Positions 9,131-18,036 of a stretch of DNA of 64,000 nt are shown one piece after another; positions within the stretch are counted from its first letter, which is position 1, and each line of letters starts with the position of its first letter. Under the pieces are notes generated by a model. It was not told the DNA's origin. It saw only the letters and a list, made by a program, of their open reading frames with translations, and did not search any database. A program made the translations under genes and the position numbers. The DNA is from Macellibacteroides fermentans (GTDB lineage Bacteria > Bacteroidota > Bacteroidia > Bacteroidales > Tannerellaceae): contig NZ_JACCCY010000003.1 of the NCBI RefSeq assembly GCF_013409575.1, positions 643,001 through 707,000 on the forward strand, written 5' to 3'.

Positions 9131-9727
9131 TCCGTTTTCAACCAATACCACCACCCGTTCCGTTACTTTGTCTTTTCCTTTCGGATCGTACTGGGACTTC
9201 AGGCTGGCACCGAACATGCTTGCGAAGAAGTTCCAGAATCCTGCTCTGAATGATCCCAGGTAAGCTTTCAATAGGTTGTAACTCGATTGATTACATTCTC
9301 TGTCGATCAGTTTGATAAGTAATTTGCCCTGAGAGTAGGATAGTCTCCTTAACTGAGGTTTATATTCCTTAAACATCTCTTTTTCCATCCTTTTGAGATG
9401 TTGTTGTTTAGCTTTTTCATTAGGCAGGGTTTCCATATACTCGTATGTTTCTATAAGGGTTGAATAGACCATCTTGGCATAGGGTAAAGTGCGCTTTACA
9501 TCGCGTATAAGCTTGTAATAATTATCCTGCTCTTTTTTATTTTTGAATTTCATTTCCGGAAAGATATAAACACCGGGCAGGTTTACAATGGCAAAAGTAT
9601 CTTCGCCAACCACATACGCAGGCTGAAAACCGGCGGGAGCGGAATTCATGGAAACATCCTGTGCAAATGTACTTGCAGAACTTAGAATAATTCCCAGCAA
9701 AAGTCCAACTAAATATCTTCTGTTCAT
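9122..9727 (-). CDS. DUF4294-like exported protein
   Basis: The 201-residue protein starts MNRRYLVGLLLG and has a signal peptide ending near STFAQ. The mature part is mainly charged helices (KNKKEQDNYYKLIRDVKRT, AKQQHLKRMEKEMFKEYKP) and looks like the Bacteroidota DUF4294 family of unknown function. An open frame extends upstream to a TTG at 9748, but the ATG at 9727 places the signal peptide correctly. It is a single gene between two plus-strand transcription units. Confidence 0.75.
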   Translation of the reverse strand: MNRRYLVGLLLGIILSSASTFAQDVSMNSAPAGFQPAYVVGEDTFAIVNLPGVYIFPEMKFKNKKEQDNYYKLIRDVKRTLPYAKMVYSTLIETYEYMETLPNEKAKQQHLKRMEKEMFKEYKPQLRRLSYSQGKLLIKLIDRECNQSSYNLLKAYLGSFRAGFWNFFASMFGASLKSQYDPKGKDKVTERVVVLVENGLL

Positions 9728-9803
9728 GACATTGCAAATGTATATCAATTGTTGGTTTCTTGTACCTCTTTTAATTTATTTTCAGGAATGGATCTGAATT
9801 TAC

Positions 9804-9834
9804 TTTGAATGCATTATTAATATAGTTATTTTTG
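9804..9834 (+). promoter_or_regulatory. Promoter for the two outer-membrane barrel genes
   Basis: TTTG at 9804-9807 and TATTTTTG at 9827-9834 match the Bacteroidota -33 and -7 elements with 19 bases between them. The gene starts 34 bases downstream of the -7 box. Confidence 0.7.
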
Positions 9835-9867
9835 TGAAATATATACCAAAGCCTTTATAATAATAGT

Positions 9868-10674
9868 ATGAAAACCACCTCTTTTCTGTTTTTAATATTT
9901 CTGATATTTCCTTGTCAGGCTTCCGAATTTTTACGTGTTGGAGATACCCGGTCTCTTGGATTGGGTGGGGCAGGAGTTACCCATACATTTACCTTTAATC
10001 CGGCTCTTCTGGTTTTATCAACAAATAAACAGGCTGGTGTTGATATCTTTAATCGATTTAATGTAAGTGGTTTGCAGACGCTTCAGGCATCATTTATCTA
10101 CTCTAACGATTTATTGCCGGCGGGTATTAACATCTCTTCCTTTGGTAACGATGCCTACAGAGAAACCTGTTTTATGCTTGCTGTTGGAAAGCAGATTAGT
10201 GAAATGGTTACTTTAGGAATTGCTTCAACCTATTTATTTATTCAGAGTGAAGGTGTGGATAAGAATCCGAGTCGCCTTGCTATCGATGCCGGTGTTGTTA
10301 TTAAAACTGTTGATAAGCTGTTGATTGGAATTTCAATTCTTAATTTTCCTTCTGTAAATCTGACAGTTAGAAATGAACAGTTTAAACAAACACCTGTTTA
10401 TAACCTACGCGCTGGGTTTAATTGGAACATTATAGAGTCATGTATGCTGACGTCGGAATTGATTTGTTCCGAAGAGAGTCCCCTGACTGTTAATATGGGT
10501 GTTGAATACTATCCCTACTCTTCTTTTTCGTTACGTGCCGGCCTGCAGGATAATTTCAGAATGCCTACCTGTGGTATAGGATATGTTTTTTCAAGGTTTT
10601 CTTTTCAATTGGCTACGCAGTTTCATCCTTTGTTGGGTACTTGTACAGGATTGGGGTTAAAAGCTCTTTTTTAA
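9868..10674 (+). CDS. PorV/PorQ-like outer-membrane beta-barrel protein
   Basis: The 268-residue protein has a signal peptide (cleavage near PCQASEF) followed by LRVGDTRSLGLGGAGVTHT, the glycine-rich N-terminal segment typical of PorV/PorQ and related FadL-like barrels. Alternating strands run to a C-terminal Phe, as in outer-membrane proteins. PorV and PorQ serve type IX secretion; this one is shorter than PorQ, so a specific name is not assigned. The next gene begins 14 bases after its stop, suggesting a shared transcript from the promoter at 9804. Confidence 0.65.
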   Translation: MKTTSFLFLIFLIFPCQASEFLRVGDTRSLGLGGAGVTHTFTFNPALLVLSTNKQAGVDIFNRFNVSGLQTLQASFIYSNDLLPAGINISSFGNDAYRETCFMLAVGKQISEMVTLGIASTYLFIQSEGVDKNPSRLAIDAGVVIKTVDKLLIGISILNFPSVNLTVRNEQFKQTPVYNLRAGFNWNIIESCMLTSELICSEESPLTVNMGVEYYPYSSFSLRAGLQDNFRMPTCGIGYVFSRFSFQLATQFHPLLGTCTGLGLKALF

Positions 10675-10688
10675 TACAATCGGATGCT

Positions 10689-12707
10689 ATGGAAAGGTTG
10701 TTTATAATTGTGTTGATATCCTTGTTGATTACAAGTTATGATGCTAAATCACAGATTAATACATCTGTTGATAACTGGATGGATTATGTGGAATCGATGG
10801 CCGGGGATACGGATGATCAGGAACGGATTGAGACTTTGTTTGCCGAACTGTCTTATTTGGCTGAACATCCGTTTGATATAAATAAAGTAACTGCGGAGGA
10901 GTTGGGACGATTACCGTTTTTATCCGACCAACAGATAGATGAAATAGTTTCGTATCGTGAAAAATACGGACTATTTGTAAGTCTGTACGAACTTAAGCAG
11001 CTTGTTTCACTGGATTTTTCATCAATCGGACTTCTGCTTCCTTTTGTTTATGTTGAAGAAGCAAAGGAGCCTTCCTACAACGGAAAAAGAATGAGAACGT
11101 ATGGAAAGAATGAGTTGTATCTTCGTTATGATAGAAGTTTTCAACAGAAAAAGGGATATGGTGAGTACTCGGATTCCTTGTTGAATGTAAATCCGAATAA
11201 AAAGTATTTGGGTGAACCTTTTGCCCACTCGCTCCGCTATTCATATTCTAAAGGATCGAATATACAATTGGGTATAGTGGGAGAGAAGGATGCGGGCGAA
11301 TCGTTTCTTTCCGGAAAGAAGAAAGGGTATGATTACTATTCGGCGCATCTGATAATTAAAGAGATGGGTGTTTTAAAGTGTCTGGCTTTGGGAGATTATA
11401 AAGTATCATTTGGACAAGGTTTGGTTATCAGTAACGACTTTTCTCCATCCCGTAGTTCGATGGTTCTGCAGACAAAACGAAGGAATAACGGATTCCGTCG
11501 TCATTTTTCAACCAATGAAACCGACTTTTTCAGGGGAATTGGATCTACGGTGACTTTAGGTAAGTTGGATATGAGTTTGTTTTATTCGTTTCGAAAGCTT
11601 GATGCCACAACAGACAGCTTGTTGATAACTTCGTTTAAAACCGATGGACTGCATCGTATACAAAGGGAATTGGATAAGAAAGGGGTGGTATCCACCCATA
11701 CCGGTGGTGGAAATATACGGTATGCATCGCCTCTTCTTTCGGCCGGTTTTACCGTTATCGGATATTCTTTTGGAAACAGACGGGTTGAACCAGAGTTTAA
11801 GCCTTATACGGCACATGCATTTAGAGGTAGTTTCAATATGAATATGAGTCTGGATTACGAATTAAAATTCAGGAAAATGACTCTGTATGGTGAAACAGCA
11901 TTTAGTAGAAATGGAGCATTGGCTACTTTAAATTGTTTACAGGTAACTCCGGCATCTTTTATATCCTGGCTTATTACGCATCGCTATTATGATAGACGGT
12001 ACCATGCTTTTTATGGTAATGCTTTTGGACAGAACAGTAATGTACAGAATGAACAGGGTGTTTATATCGGATTGCAGTTATTTCCAGCTTCAGACTGGAA
12101 ATTATCAATGTACGCCGATCTTTTTTCTTCTCCTTGGTTGAAGTATGGAATGAATACGCCTTCCTCGGGAAAAGAATATATGGCCGAAGCCACCTATGCT
12201 CCCCGAAATGCATGGTCGGTTTCCTTTCGTTATCAGCATAAAGAAAAAGAGGCTGAATCGGTTTCCAAACAACATCGGATGCGTTTACAAGCAATAGTTT
12301 CGCCATCGGAAACGATTTCCTTACGAACAACGTTGAATGGTATATTGTCTGATCCGTTGAATAAGAGAAGTTACGGTTGGATGGTTTCCCAAAGTGCAGG
12401 ATATAAACCGGCTTCATTACCTATACAAATGGATGGTTATTTTTCATACTTTGATACGGATGATTATGCCACCAGGATTACTTCCTATGAAAAAAATCTG
12501 TTGTATGCTTTTTCGATGCCTTCTTTTTACGGACAAGGCATCCGATGTGCGTTTTCTTTTAAAGCGTCTGTTTTGGATAATCTGTATTTATCTGCAAAAT
12601 TGGGTTGGGTACATTACTTTGACCGGAATGAAATAGGAACTGATATGGAGCTGATTGAAGGTTCTGATAAAACAGATTTGAATGTTTTGGTGGGATGGAA
12701 GTTTTAG
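10689..12707 (+). CDS. Helix-hairpin-helix plus outer-membrane beta-barrel protein
   Basis: The 672-residue protein has a signal peptide (MERLFIIVLISLL...), then an HhH segment at about residues 40-105 (FDINKVTAEELGRLPFLSD, QIDEIVSYREKYGLF, SLYELKQL) like ComEA. The rest is a long run of amphipathic strands ending in GWKF, an outer-membrane barrel. HhH motifs usually contact DNA non-specifically; the barrel places this one at the outer membrane. Function is unknown: DNA uptake is possible but unsupported. The frame is open to a TTG at 10641 inside the previous gene; the ATG at 10689 fits the signal peptide. Confidence 0.75.
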   Translation: MERLFIIVLISLLITSYDAKSQINTSVDNWMDYVESMAGDTDDQERIETLFAELSYLAEHPFDINKVTAEELGRLPFLSDQQIDEIVSYREKYGLFVSLYELKQLVSLDFSSIGLLLPFVYVEEAKEPSYNGKRMRTYGKNELYLRYDRSFQQKKGYGEYSDSLLNVNPNKKYLGEPFAHSLRYSYSKGSNIQLGIVGEKDAGESFLSGKKKGYDYYSAHLIIKEMGVLKCLALGDYKVSFGQGLVISNDFSPSRSSMVLQTKRRNNGFRRHFSTNETDFFRGIGSTVTLGKLDMSLFYSFRKLDATTDSLLITSFKTDGLHRIQRELDKKGVVSTHTGGGNIRYASPLLSAGFTVIGYSFGNRRVEPEFKPYTAHAFRGSFNMNMSLDYELKFRKMTLYGETAFSRNGALATLNCLQVTPASFISWLITHRYYDRRYHAFYGNAFGQNSNVQNEQGVYIGLQLFPASDWKLSMYADLFSSPWLKYGMNTPSSGKEYMAEATYAPRNAWSVSFRYQHKEKEAESVSKQHRMRLQAIVSPSETISLRTTLNGILSDPLNKRSYGWMVSQSAGYKPASLPIQMDGYFSYFDTDDYATRITSYEKNLLYAFSMPSFYGQGIRCAFSFKASVLDNLYLSAKLGWVHYFDRNEIGTDMELIEGSDKTDLNVLVGWKF

Positions 12708-12780
12708 TTTAGGAGGCTTTAGGGTGTAAGCAAGCGGATTATTGCTACTTTTGTAGCCCATAAAATCAAGTGTAATTATC

Positions 12781-13560
12781 ATGTCTACCATACTTTTTGA
12801 TAAGATCGTATTCGGACCAGTCCATAGCAGAAGATTAGGTGTTTCACTGGGTATAAATTTGCTGCCGGTGGACGGTAAAGTTTGTTCTTTCGACTGTATC
12901 TACTGTGAGTGCGGACTTAACAGGGATGGTCGTACGGGTAGCAAGCTACCTACCCGCGAATGTGTAAAAAAGGAATTGGAGGAGACTCTTCTTTCGATGC
13001 TCGCAACTGGTAAAGCTCCCGATGTAATAACTTTTGCGGGAAACGGAGAGCCTACATTACATCCCGACTTTGAAGGTATCATTGACGATACGATTTGTTT
13101 AAGAAACAAGTTTTTTCCGAAAGCTAAAATTGCTGTTTTATCAAATGCTACCATGCTTCATAAACGTGAGGTTTTTAATGCATTATTACAGGTGGATGAT
13201 GCCATATTGAAGCTGGATTCGATTAGTGACAGAAGGATCCGTCAGATCAATGCTCCTAATTCACCTTCTTTCTGCAGTAAAGAATTGGTTGAACAATTAT
13301 CCCGATTTAACGGAAAGGCGATTATACAGACCATGTTTTTAAAAGGGAATCTGCAGGGTGAATCGGTAGACAATACCACAGATGAAGAGATCAAGGGTTG
13401 GATTGATGCACTCAAAGTCATACAACCAAGACAGGTGATGATTTATACGATAGACAGGGAAACACCTGTAAAAAATCTGCATAAGGTAACAAAAGAAGAA
13501 TTGGAGGTAATTGCAGAGTATGCAAGGATACAGGGTTTTGAGGTTTCAGTCTCCGCCTGA
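12781..13560 (+). CDS. Radical SAM protein
   Basis: The 259-residue cytosolic protein carries CSFDCIYC, the CX3CX2C motif binding the [4Fe-4S] cluster that cleaves S-adenosylmethionine, followed by GNGEPTLHPDF, the GGEP-like SAM-binding motif. The substrate is unknown, although this FGPVHSRRLG-starting family is widespread in anaerobes. No partner gene lies next to it. TACTTTTG at 12746-12753 is a likely -7 box. Confidence 0.85.
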   Translation: MSTILFDKIVFGPVHSRRLGVSLGINLLPVDGKVCSFDCIYCECGLNRDGRTGSKLPTRECVKKELEETLLSMLATGKAPDVITFAGNGEPTLHPDFEGIIDDTICLRNKFFPKAKIAVLSNATMLHKREVFNALLQVDDAILKLDSISDRRIRQINAPNSPSFCSKELVEQLSRFNGKAIIQTMFLKGNLQGESVDNTTDEEIKGWIDALKVIQPRQVMIYTIDRETPVKNLHKVTKEELEVIAEYARIQGFEVSVSA

Positions 13561-13726
13561 TTCGCTTCGGTTAAAAATGAGAAACAAAGAGGCTCAATCA
13601 AACTTCATTTATACTTTGCGAAGCTTATTGAATTAAAGTTGCTTAAAGGACATTTCTCCCATTATAGGGTAGGTTTATCGTACTGTTTAGCAAATCTTAT
13701 CATACAAAGTATTTTGACTATACAAA

Positions 13727-13768
13727 AAAGAACCCTGAAAGCTTTTAGCATAGCTTCCAGGGTTCTTT
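13727..13768 (-). terminator. Terminator between convergent genes
   Basis: AAAGAACCCTGAAAGC (13727-13742) pairs with GCTTCCAGGGTTCTTT (13753-13768) with one imperfect pair, which becomes a G-U wobble in minus-strand RNA. A T run follows on the minus strand, so it mainly serves the gene ending at 13837. The rest of 13561-13836 shows no gene. Confidence 0.75.
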
Positions 13769-13836
13769 AAATATATCATGCTTTTTAGTCTAAATACCGG
13801 ATAGTTTGTGCTATTATATGGTATTCTTAATTTCAA

Positions 13837-15021
13837 TTACAGTTTAATGTAGATCTGTTTTTTATACAGATAGTAGCCGGGTATCCAGTTTAGAATCACA
13901 TAAAATAATGCCCAGGCCAGAGATCCTGCATACGCTCCAAAAATAGGACTGAACACATCGTTGTACATGAATCCTTTAAAAGTGGTTGTACCCTCTGCGG
14001 CAGGGAACCAGTTGCAGAAACCTATTATTGAAGAAAGTAAAGCGGCTTGTACATACAGATACAACGGATTGATACCGAATGATTCGAAAAACAGGCTCCA
14101 TTTCTTTTTACCGTTTATATCGATAATCCAAATTAATAATCCGAGGAATAATGAACCTAATCCGCAAGTAGTAAGAGCGAATGTGCTGCTCCATATTTTT
14201 TTGTTGATGGGACAACCGTATTGAAGAAGCAGTCCGGAAAACAGTAAAATGGTTCCGAAAATAAACAGACGTCGTATAATAAGTTCGTTGTCTTTTTTAC
14301 TGTCCATAATCAGTTTCCCGGCATAAAATCCCAATAAAACATGGCCGATACTTCCTAATACACTCAGCAGACCTTCCGGATCAAAAGGAATTCGAGTTCC
14401 ATCGGCTAATGTATCCTTATACATTCTGTCAGCACCAAAAAGTGCTTTATCGACAACTGCTATGATATTATTCTCCGAAAGCTCCATGCTGTTGGTAAAG
14501 CCAAGCAATGCCCAGTAGAATACAAGGATAGAAGCTACCAATGGTAGAATATATTTATGTTTAATGGATAGCCCTATCAACGAACCTATACCATAGGCAA
14601 GTGCCAGACGCTGCATAACGCCCAAAATACGTACATTTTCAAAATGGGTGAAACCGCGCCCGATACTTTCAAGCAAAGGTACACCGTCTGCCTGCAGCGA
14701 TTTCATATACCCCATACTATGTCCGAACCAGTTTAAACCGTAACCCACCAGAAAGATAAGTAGTGTACGTTTCAGAATTTTACTTACACTCTCTTTGCTA
14801 AGAGTGAAATTATATTTCCTGAGTGAAAGAAACATGGAAACACCCATGATGAACATAAAAAATGGAAATACAAGGTCCGTGGGGGTTAATCCGTCCCACG
14901 AAGCATGTTTTAAAGGTGCAAATACAAATTCCCAGCTGCCCGGGTTATTAACCATAATCATTCCTGCGATTGTTATTCCTCGCATTACATCCAAAGAAAG
15001 GAGTCTTCCTGTTTGTGCCAT
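13837..15021 (-). CDS. Heparan-alpha-glucosaminide acetyltransferase-like membrane protein
   Basis: The 394-residue protein has about ten membrane segments and the N-terminal signature SLDVMRGITIAGMIMVN, followed by WDGLTPTDLVFPFFMF, as in the HGSNAT/NagX (DUF1624/DUF5009) acyltransferase family. Members are thought to pass acetyl groups across the membrane to sugars such as glucosamine. No sugar-degradation operon surrounds it, so the acceptor is unknown. The start ATG is followed directly by the conserved region, which supports it. Confidence 0.82.
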   Translation of the reverse strand: MAQTGRLLSLDVMRGITIAGMIMVNNPGSWEFVFAPLKHASWDGLTPTDLVFPFFMFIMGVSMFLSLRKYNFTLSKESVSKILKRTLLIFLVGYGLNWFGHSMGYMKSLQADGVPLLESIGRGFTHFENVRILGVMQRLALAYGIGSLIGLSIKHKYILPLVASILVFYWALLGFTNSMELSENNIIAVVDKALFGADRMYKDTLADGTRIPFDPEGLLSVLGSIGHVLLGFYAGKLIMDSKKDNELIIRRLFIFGTILLFSGLLLQYGCPINKKIWSSTFALTTCGLGSLFLGLLIWIIDINGKKKWSLFFESFGINPLYLYVQAALLSSIIGFCNWFPAAEGTTTFKGFMYNDVFSPIFGAYAGSLAWALFYVILNWIPGYYLYKKQIYIKL

Positions 15022-15133
15022 AGTATTTCAATGTGATTTAAAGATTTAAGCAGCTCCAAAAGTAGTGCAAAGAATATTAAATCACAAAAATATGGTTTAC
15101 TTTTAGCTCAGAAAGGCTATTATGCCAACTCTT

Positions 15134-15379
15134 TTACTTTTTAAAGAGAGAAACTGCCCAGAGTAGAACGATAGCACCGGCTGTCGAGGTTATCAAACTT
15201 CCAATAATGCTGTTATCATTTACACCGATTCCCAATATACTGAATAGCCAGCCTCCAAGTACACCTCCGATAATACCGAGTACCAGATTAACCACTAATC
15301 CGAAACCTCCTCCTCTCATAATCTTACCGGCGGCAAAACCGGCAACTATTCCGATAATGATATACCAAAGAAATCCCAT
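15134..15379 (-). CDS. GlsB/YeaQ/YmgE-type small stress membrane protein
   Basis: The 81-residue protein has three glycine-rich membrane segments (GIVAGFAAGKIMRGGGFG, LVLGIIGGVLGGWLF, ITSTAGAIVLLWAVSLF), the pattern of the transglycosylase-associated GlsB/YeaQ family. These proteins are linked to stress responses, but their mechanism is unknown. It stands alone between two minus-strand genes. Confidence 0.88.
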   Translation of the reverse strand: MGFLWYIIIGIVAGFAAGKIMRGGGFGLVVNLVLGIIGGVLGGWLFSILGIGVNDNSIIGSLITSTAGAIVLLWAVSLFKK

Positions 15380-15432
15380 AATTCTATAATTTAAATGTGA
15401 TAAATAGATTTACTAATCTCTTTATTATTAAC

Positions 15433-16731
15433 CTATAGAGCTTCGTTTTTGTTGTTATCGCTTTTTGATTCTTTGTTTTTTATCTCAAGGGCTTTAATCA
15501 CAGCCTGCAGATCATCGGCACTTAGCATAGATTTTTTTCCATCCGGAGCCAACATGGGAAGTTCCTTTATTCCTTTAAAGAATAATTCCTGATGGAAGGA
15601 TTGCAAGAGATTGGTAAGGTAACGCAACTGTCCGGTGTTTGGTCCGTTTTTCAGCATTTCCGATGCATAGTAATAATGGATAAATAGTCCCCTCTGCTTT
15701 TCTTCTTCAGTACGGTAGCTTTCATTATTTTTAGCTGAATACATAAATGCAATCTGAGCCAGGTAATCAATTTGTTTTTTATTTCTCTGGTAGGCTTGAT
15801 AGTATAGCCTGGATGATTCCTCGAAATTCCGTGCTTTCATATGTATATCTGCACGGAACAACAGTAACTGATTAACAAGAAGTTCGCTTGGTTGCATGGC
15901 TTTCTCGGCTTTGTCGAAAAAGACAAAAGCTCTTTCCCTGTCGTACGTTTTTCCCAGTGATGATCCGAGTAAAAGACAAATTTCGGCACTGGTCGTATCC
16001 ATTTGATAAGCAAGCTCCAGAGGTTCGATAGATGCAAGAAACAATCCGGCGTTATATCTTGACACTCCGGTGTAAGAAACGGTTGTATAGGAAGAATCTC
16101 CTTCGGCCATCAATGCGGTATAAACTGAATCTGCCGCTGCATATTGTTTATTTGTATACAGAGCCATTCCTTTACTCTGGCGTAGCTGTATGTTTCCCGG
16201 ATTGTAGAACAAAGCCGTATCGCATATAGCTAATGCATCTGCAGCATCCTTACCTCCCAGCCGAAGCAACGTATTTATAAGTGTATTGGCCAGACTACCA
16301 TTTTCGCGGTTTAGCGAATAGGCTTTAAAATACGATAGGGCAGCGATTTCATTTTGTCTGGTACGCGTATAACAATCGCCCATGCTTCTCCACAGGGCAC
16401 TGTTATCCGGATCTTTATCAAGCAACCTGGAGTAAATTTGCATGGCATTCTTCAATTCGTCCAATTGATAATGGAGTCGGGCCAGCTGGTAGCTGGCATA
16501 AAAGTTGGTACTATCCATGGCCAGAATCTTTCCATAGCTTCTCTTTGCCTCCGAAACTTTACCCAGATTTGTAGCTGTACGGGCCATGGCATACAGGAAA
16601 TCCCTGTTTAATGAATCCTGCGCATAGCAAATTTTATAGGTACGAAAGGCATCTTTATATTTGAGCAGCCCTTCATAAGCTTCACCTATTGAATACATGG
16701 TTTCTGCATGTGTTGAATCGGATGAGGTCAA
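15433..16731 (-). CDS. TPR-repeat protein with signal peptide interrupted by a stop codon
   Basis: The visible frame encodes about 430 residues of tetratricopeptide repeats (for example AMARTATNLGKVSEAKRSY and SALWRSMGDCYTRTRQNEI), a helical scaffold for protein contacts. The start at 16731 is only a TTG. The same frame continues upstream without further stops to an ATG at 16851 that would give MNKLI-stop-LLCCIAFTANAQ, a signal peptide broken by TAG at 16836-16834. A one-base change (for example TTG to TAG) would explain it. The product is therefore either lost, made without its signal peptide, or the base is a sequencing error. The C-terminal tail is Lys/Glu/Asn-rich. Confidence 0.7.
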   Translation of the reverse strand: MTSSDSTHAETMYSIGEAYEGLLKYKDAFRTYKICYAQDSLNRDFLYAMARTATNLGKVSEAKRSYGKILAMDSTNFYASYQLARLHYQLDELKNAMQIYSRLLDKDPDNSALWRSMGDCYTRTRQNEIAALSYFKAYSLNRENGSLANTLINTLLRLGGKDAADALAICDTALFYNPGNIQLRQSKGMALYTNKQYAAADSVYTALMAEGDSSYTTVSYTGVSRYNAGLFLASIEPLELAYQMDTTSAEICLLLGSSLGKTYDRERAFVFFDKAEKAMQPSELLVNQLLLFRADIHMKARNFEESSRLYYQAYQRNKKQIDYLAQIAFMYSAKNNESYRTEEEKQRGLFIHYYYASEMLKNGPNTGQLRYLTNLLQSFHQELFFKGIKELPMLAPDGKKSMLSADDLQAVIKALEIKNKESKSDNNKNEAL

Positions 16732-17110
16732 CAGTTTGGTCTGCGACAGAACCTCTTCAAATTGTTTCCTGTTGATTAGTTCACGTAAGGAGTTTTTTTG
16801 AGCGTTGGCTGTAAATGCAATGCAACAGAGAAGCTAAATAAGTTTGTTCATGGTGGGCTGTATTACGCTTTAAAGACAAATCTACGAAACGAATAGTTAT
16901 TTACATTGTAAATACAATTAAATTGTGTTAATTATTTATACAAATAAACCTTGTTGTTATATAGTATTTCTATCTGGATAACAAATGTATAGCTTAGGAT
17001 AACAAACCAGCTGCTTTCATGTGTACAAGCTCCTTTTCTTTTTTTTATACCGAATACTTGTTGTATCTTCGTTTACTATAAATTATAAAGCTAACTAACT
17101 AAGTAAAATT

Positions 17111-17944
17111 ATGAAAAACCTACCTTTAGAGTTGGAGATTCAAAACCTGGCAGATGCGAAGGCGAAATCACTTATTTACACAAGACCATTGAGAGCAACT
17201 TCTTATCAACTGATTTGGGTATCCGAAGGTGAAGCTATTTTTGATATAGATTTTAATGAAGTTACAATTAAAGCCGGTGAACTTCTTGTTATTTATATAG
17301 GTCAGGTTTACAGAATGAACACTAATGCATCTTTTAACGGCAAGAAAATACTGTTTTCGGATGCATTTTTTAAGCAAACGGAACTTGATGATAATTTTCA
17401 ACAAGTTGCCGAACTGTTGAATCCGGATAGTCCGAACCAGAAAGTGAAGCTGGACATAGAAAAAGTAGAAAAGATCTTTTCTCTTGCTGAAGCAGAGTTG
17501 AAAAACGAGGCAGATAATTTTCAGACACAGATTGTATATGGATACCTACGTACCTTGCTATTTGAAGCCGAACGTATCCTCGAAGCAGGTCAGCCAGCAG
17601 TTCGTTATAGCCTAAGTGATAATCTGACCCGTCGTTTCTGTAATGCGGTTGAAAAGAATTTCCATACGTTGAAGCACACAGAGTTTTATATGCATATGTT
17701 AAATGTCTGTGAGAAGACTTTGACAAGGCAATTGAAGAACGACATCGAAATAACTCCCAAAAAATATCTGATCAAACGGGTGGTGCTGGAAGCCAAAAGA
17801 ATGTTGGCAAGCAGCGATGCTTCCGTAAGAGAGGTCAGTATTGATCTGGGATTTGACGAAGTGACAAATTTCAACAAGTATTTTATACTTCATACCAGTT
17901 TTACTCCGGGGGCCTTTAGGGATAATCATCGTTTCAATTCCTGA
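17111..17944 (+). CDS. AraC-family transcriptional regulator
   Basis: The 277-residue protein has an N-terminal cupin-like sensing region (SEGEAIFDIDFNEVTIKAG) and a C-terminal AraC DNA-binding domain with two helix-turn-helix units; the second ends in IDLGFDEVTNFNKYFILH with TPGAFR, the usual family signature. It probably senses a small ligand and controls nearby or distant promoters. The next gene, a PfkB kinase, has its own promoter and could be a target, though this is only proximity. A near -7 box TATCTTCG lies at 17064-17071. Confidence 0.88.
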   Translation: MKNLPLELEIQNLADAKAKSLIYTRPLRATSYQLIWVSEGEAIFDIDFNEVTIKAGELLVIYIGQVYRMNTNASFNGKKILFSDAFFKQTELDDNFQQVAELLNPDSPNQKVKLDIEKVEKIFSLAEAELKNEADNFQTQIVYGYLRTLLFEAERILEAGQPAVRYSLSDNLTRRFCNAVEKNFHTLKHTEFYMHMLNVCEKTLTRQLKNDIEITPKKYLIKRVVLEAKRMLASSDASVREVSIDLGFDEVTNFNKYFILHTSFTPGAFRDNHRFNS

Positions 17945-17977
17945 TTGTAGTGTAGTATTATTATTATCTAATTCTTA

Positions 17978-18007
17978 TTTGACAACGGATATTTATTTTT
18001 ACTTTTG
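17978..18007 (+). promoter_or_regulatory. Promoter of the PfkB kinase gene
   Basis: TTTG at 17978-17981 and TACTTTTG at 18000-18007 match the -33 and -7 elements with 18 bases between them. The ATG follows 29 bases after the -7 box. Confidence 0.65.
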
Positions 18008-18036
18008 CATCAATCAATAAAATAAGAATTGTAACT

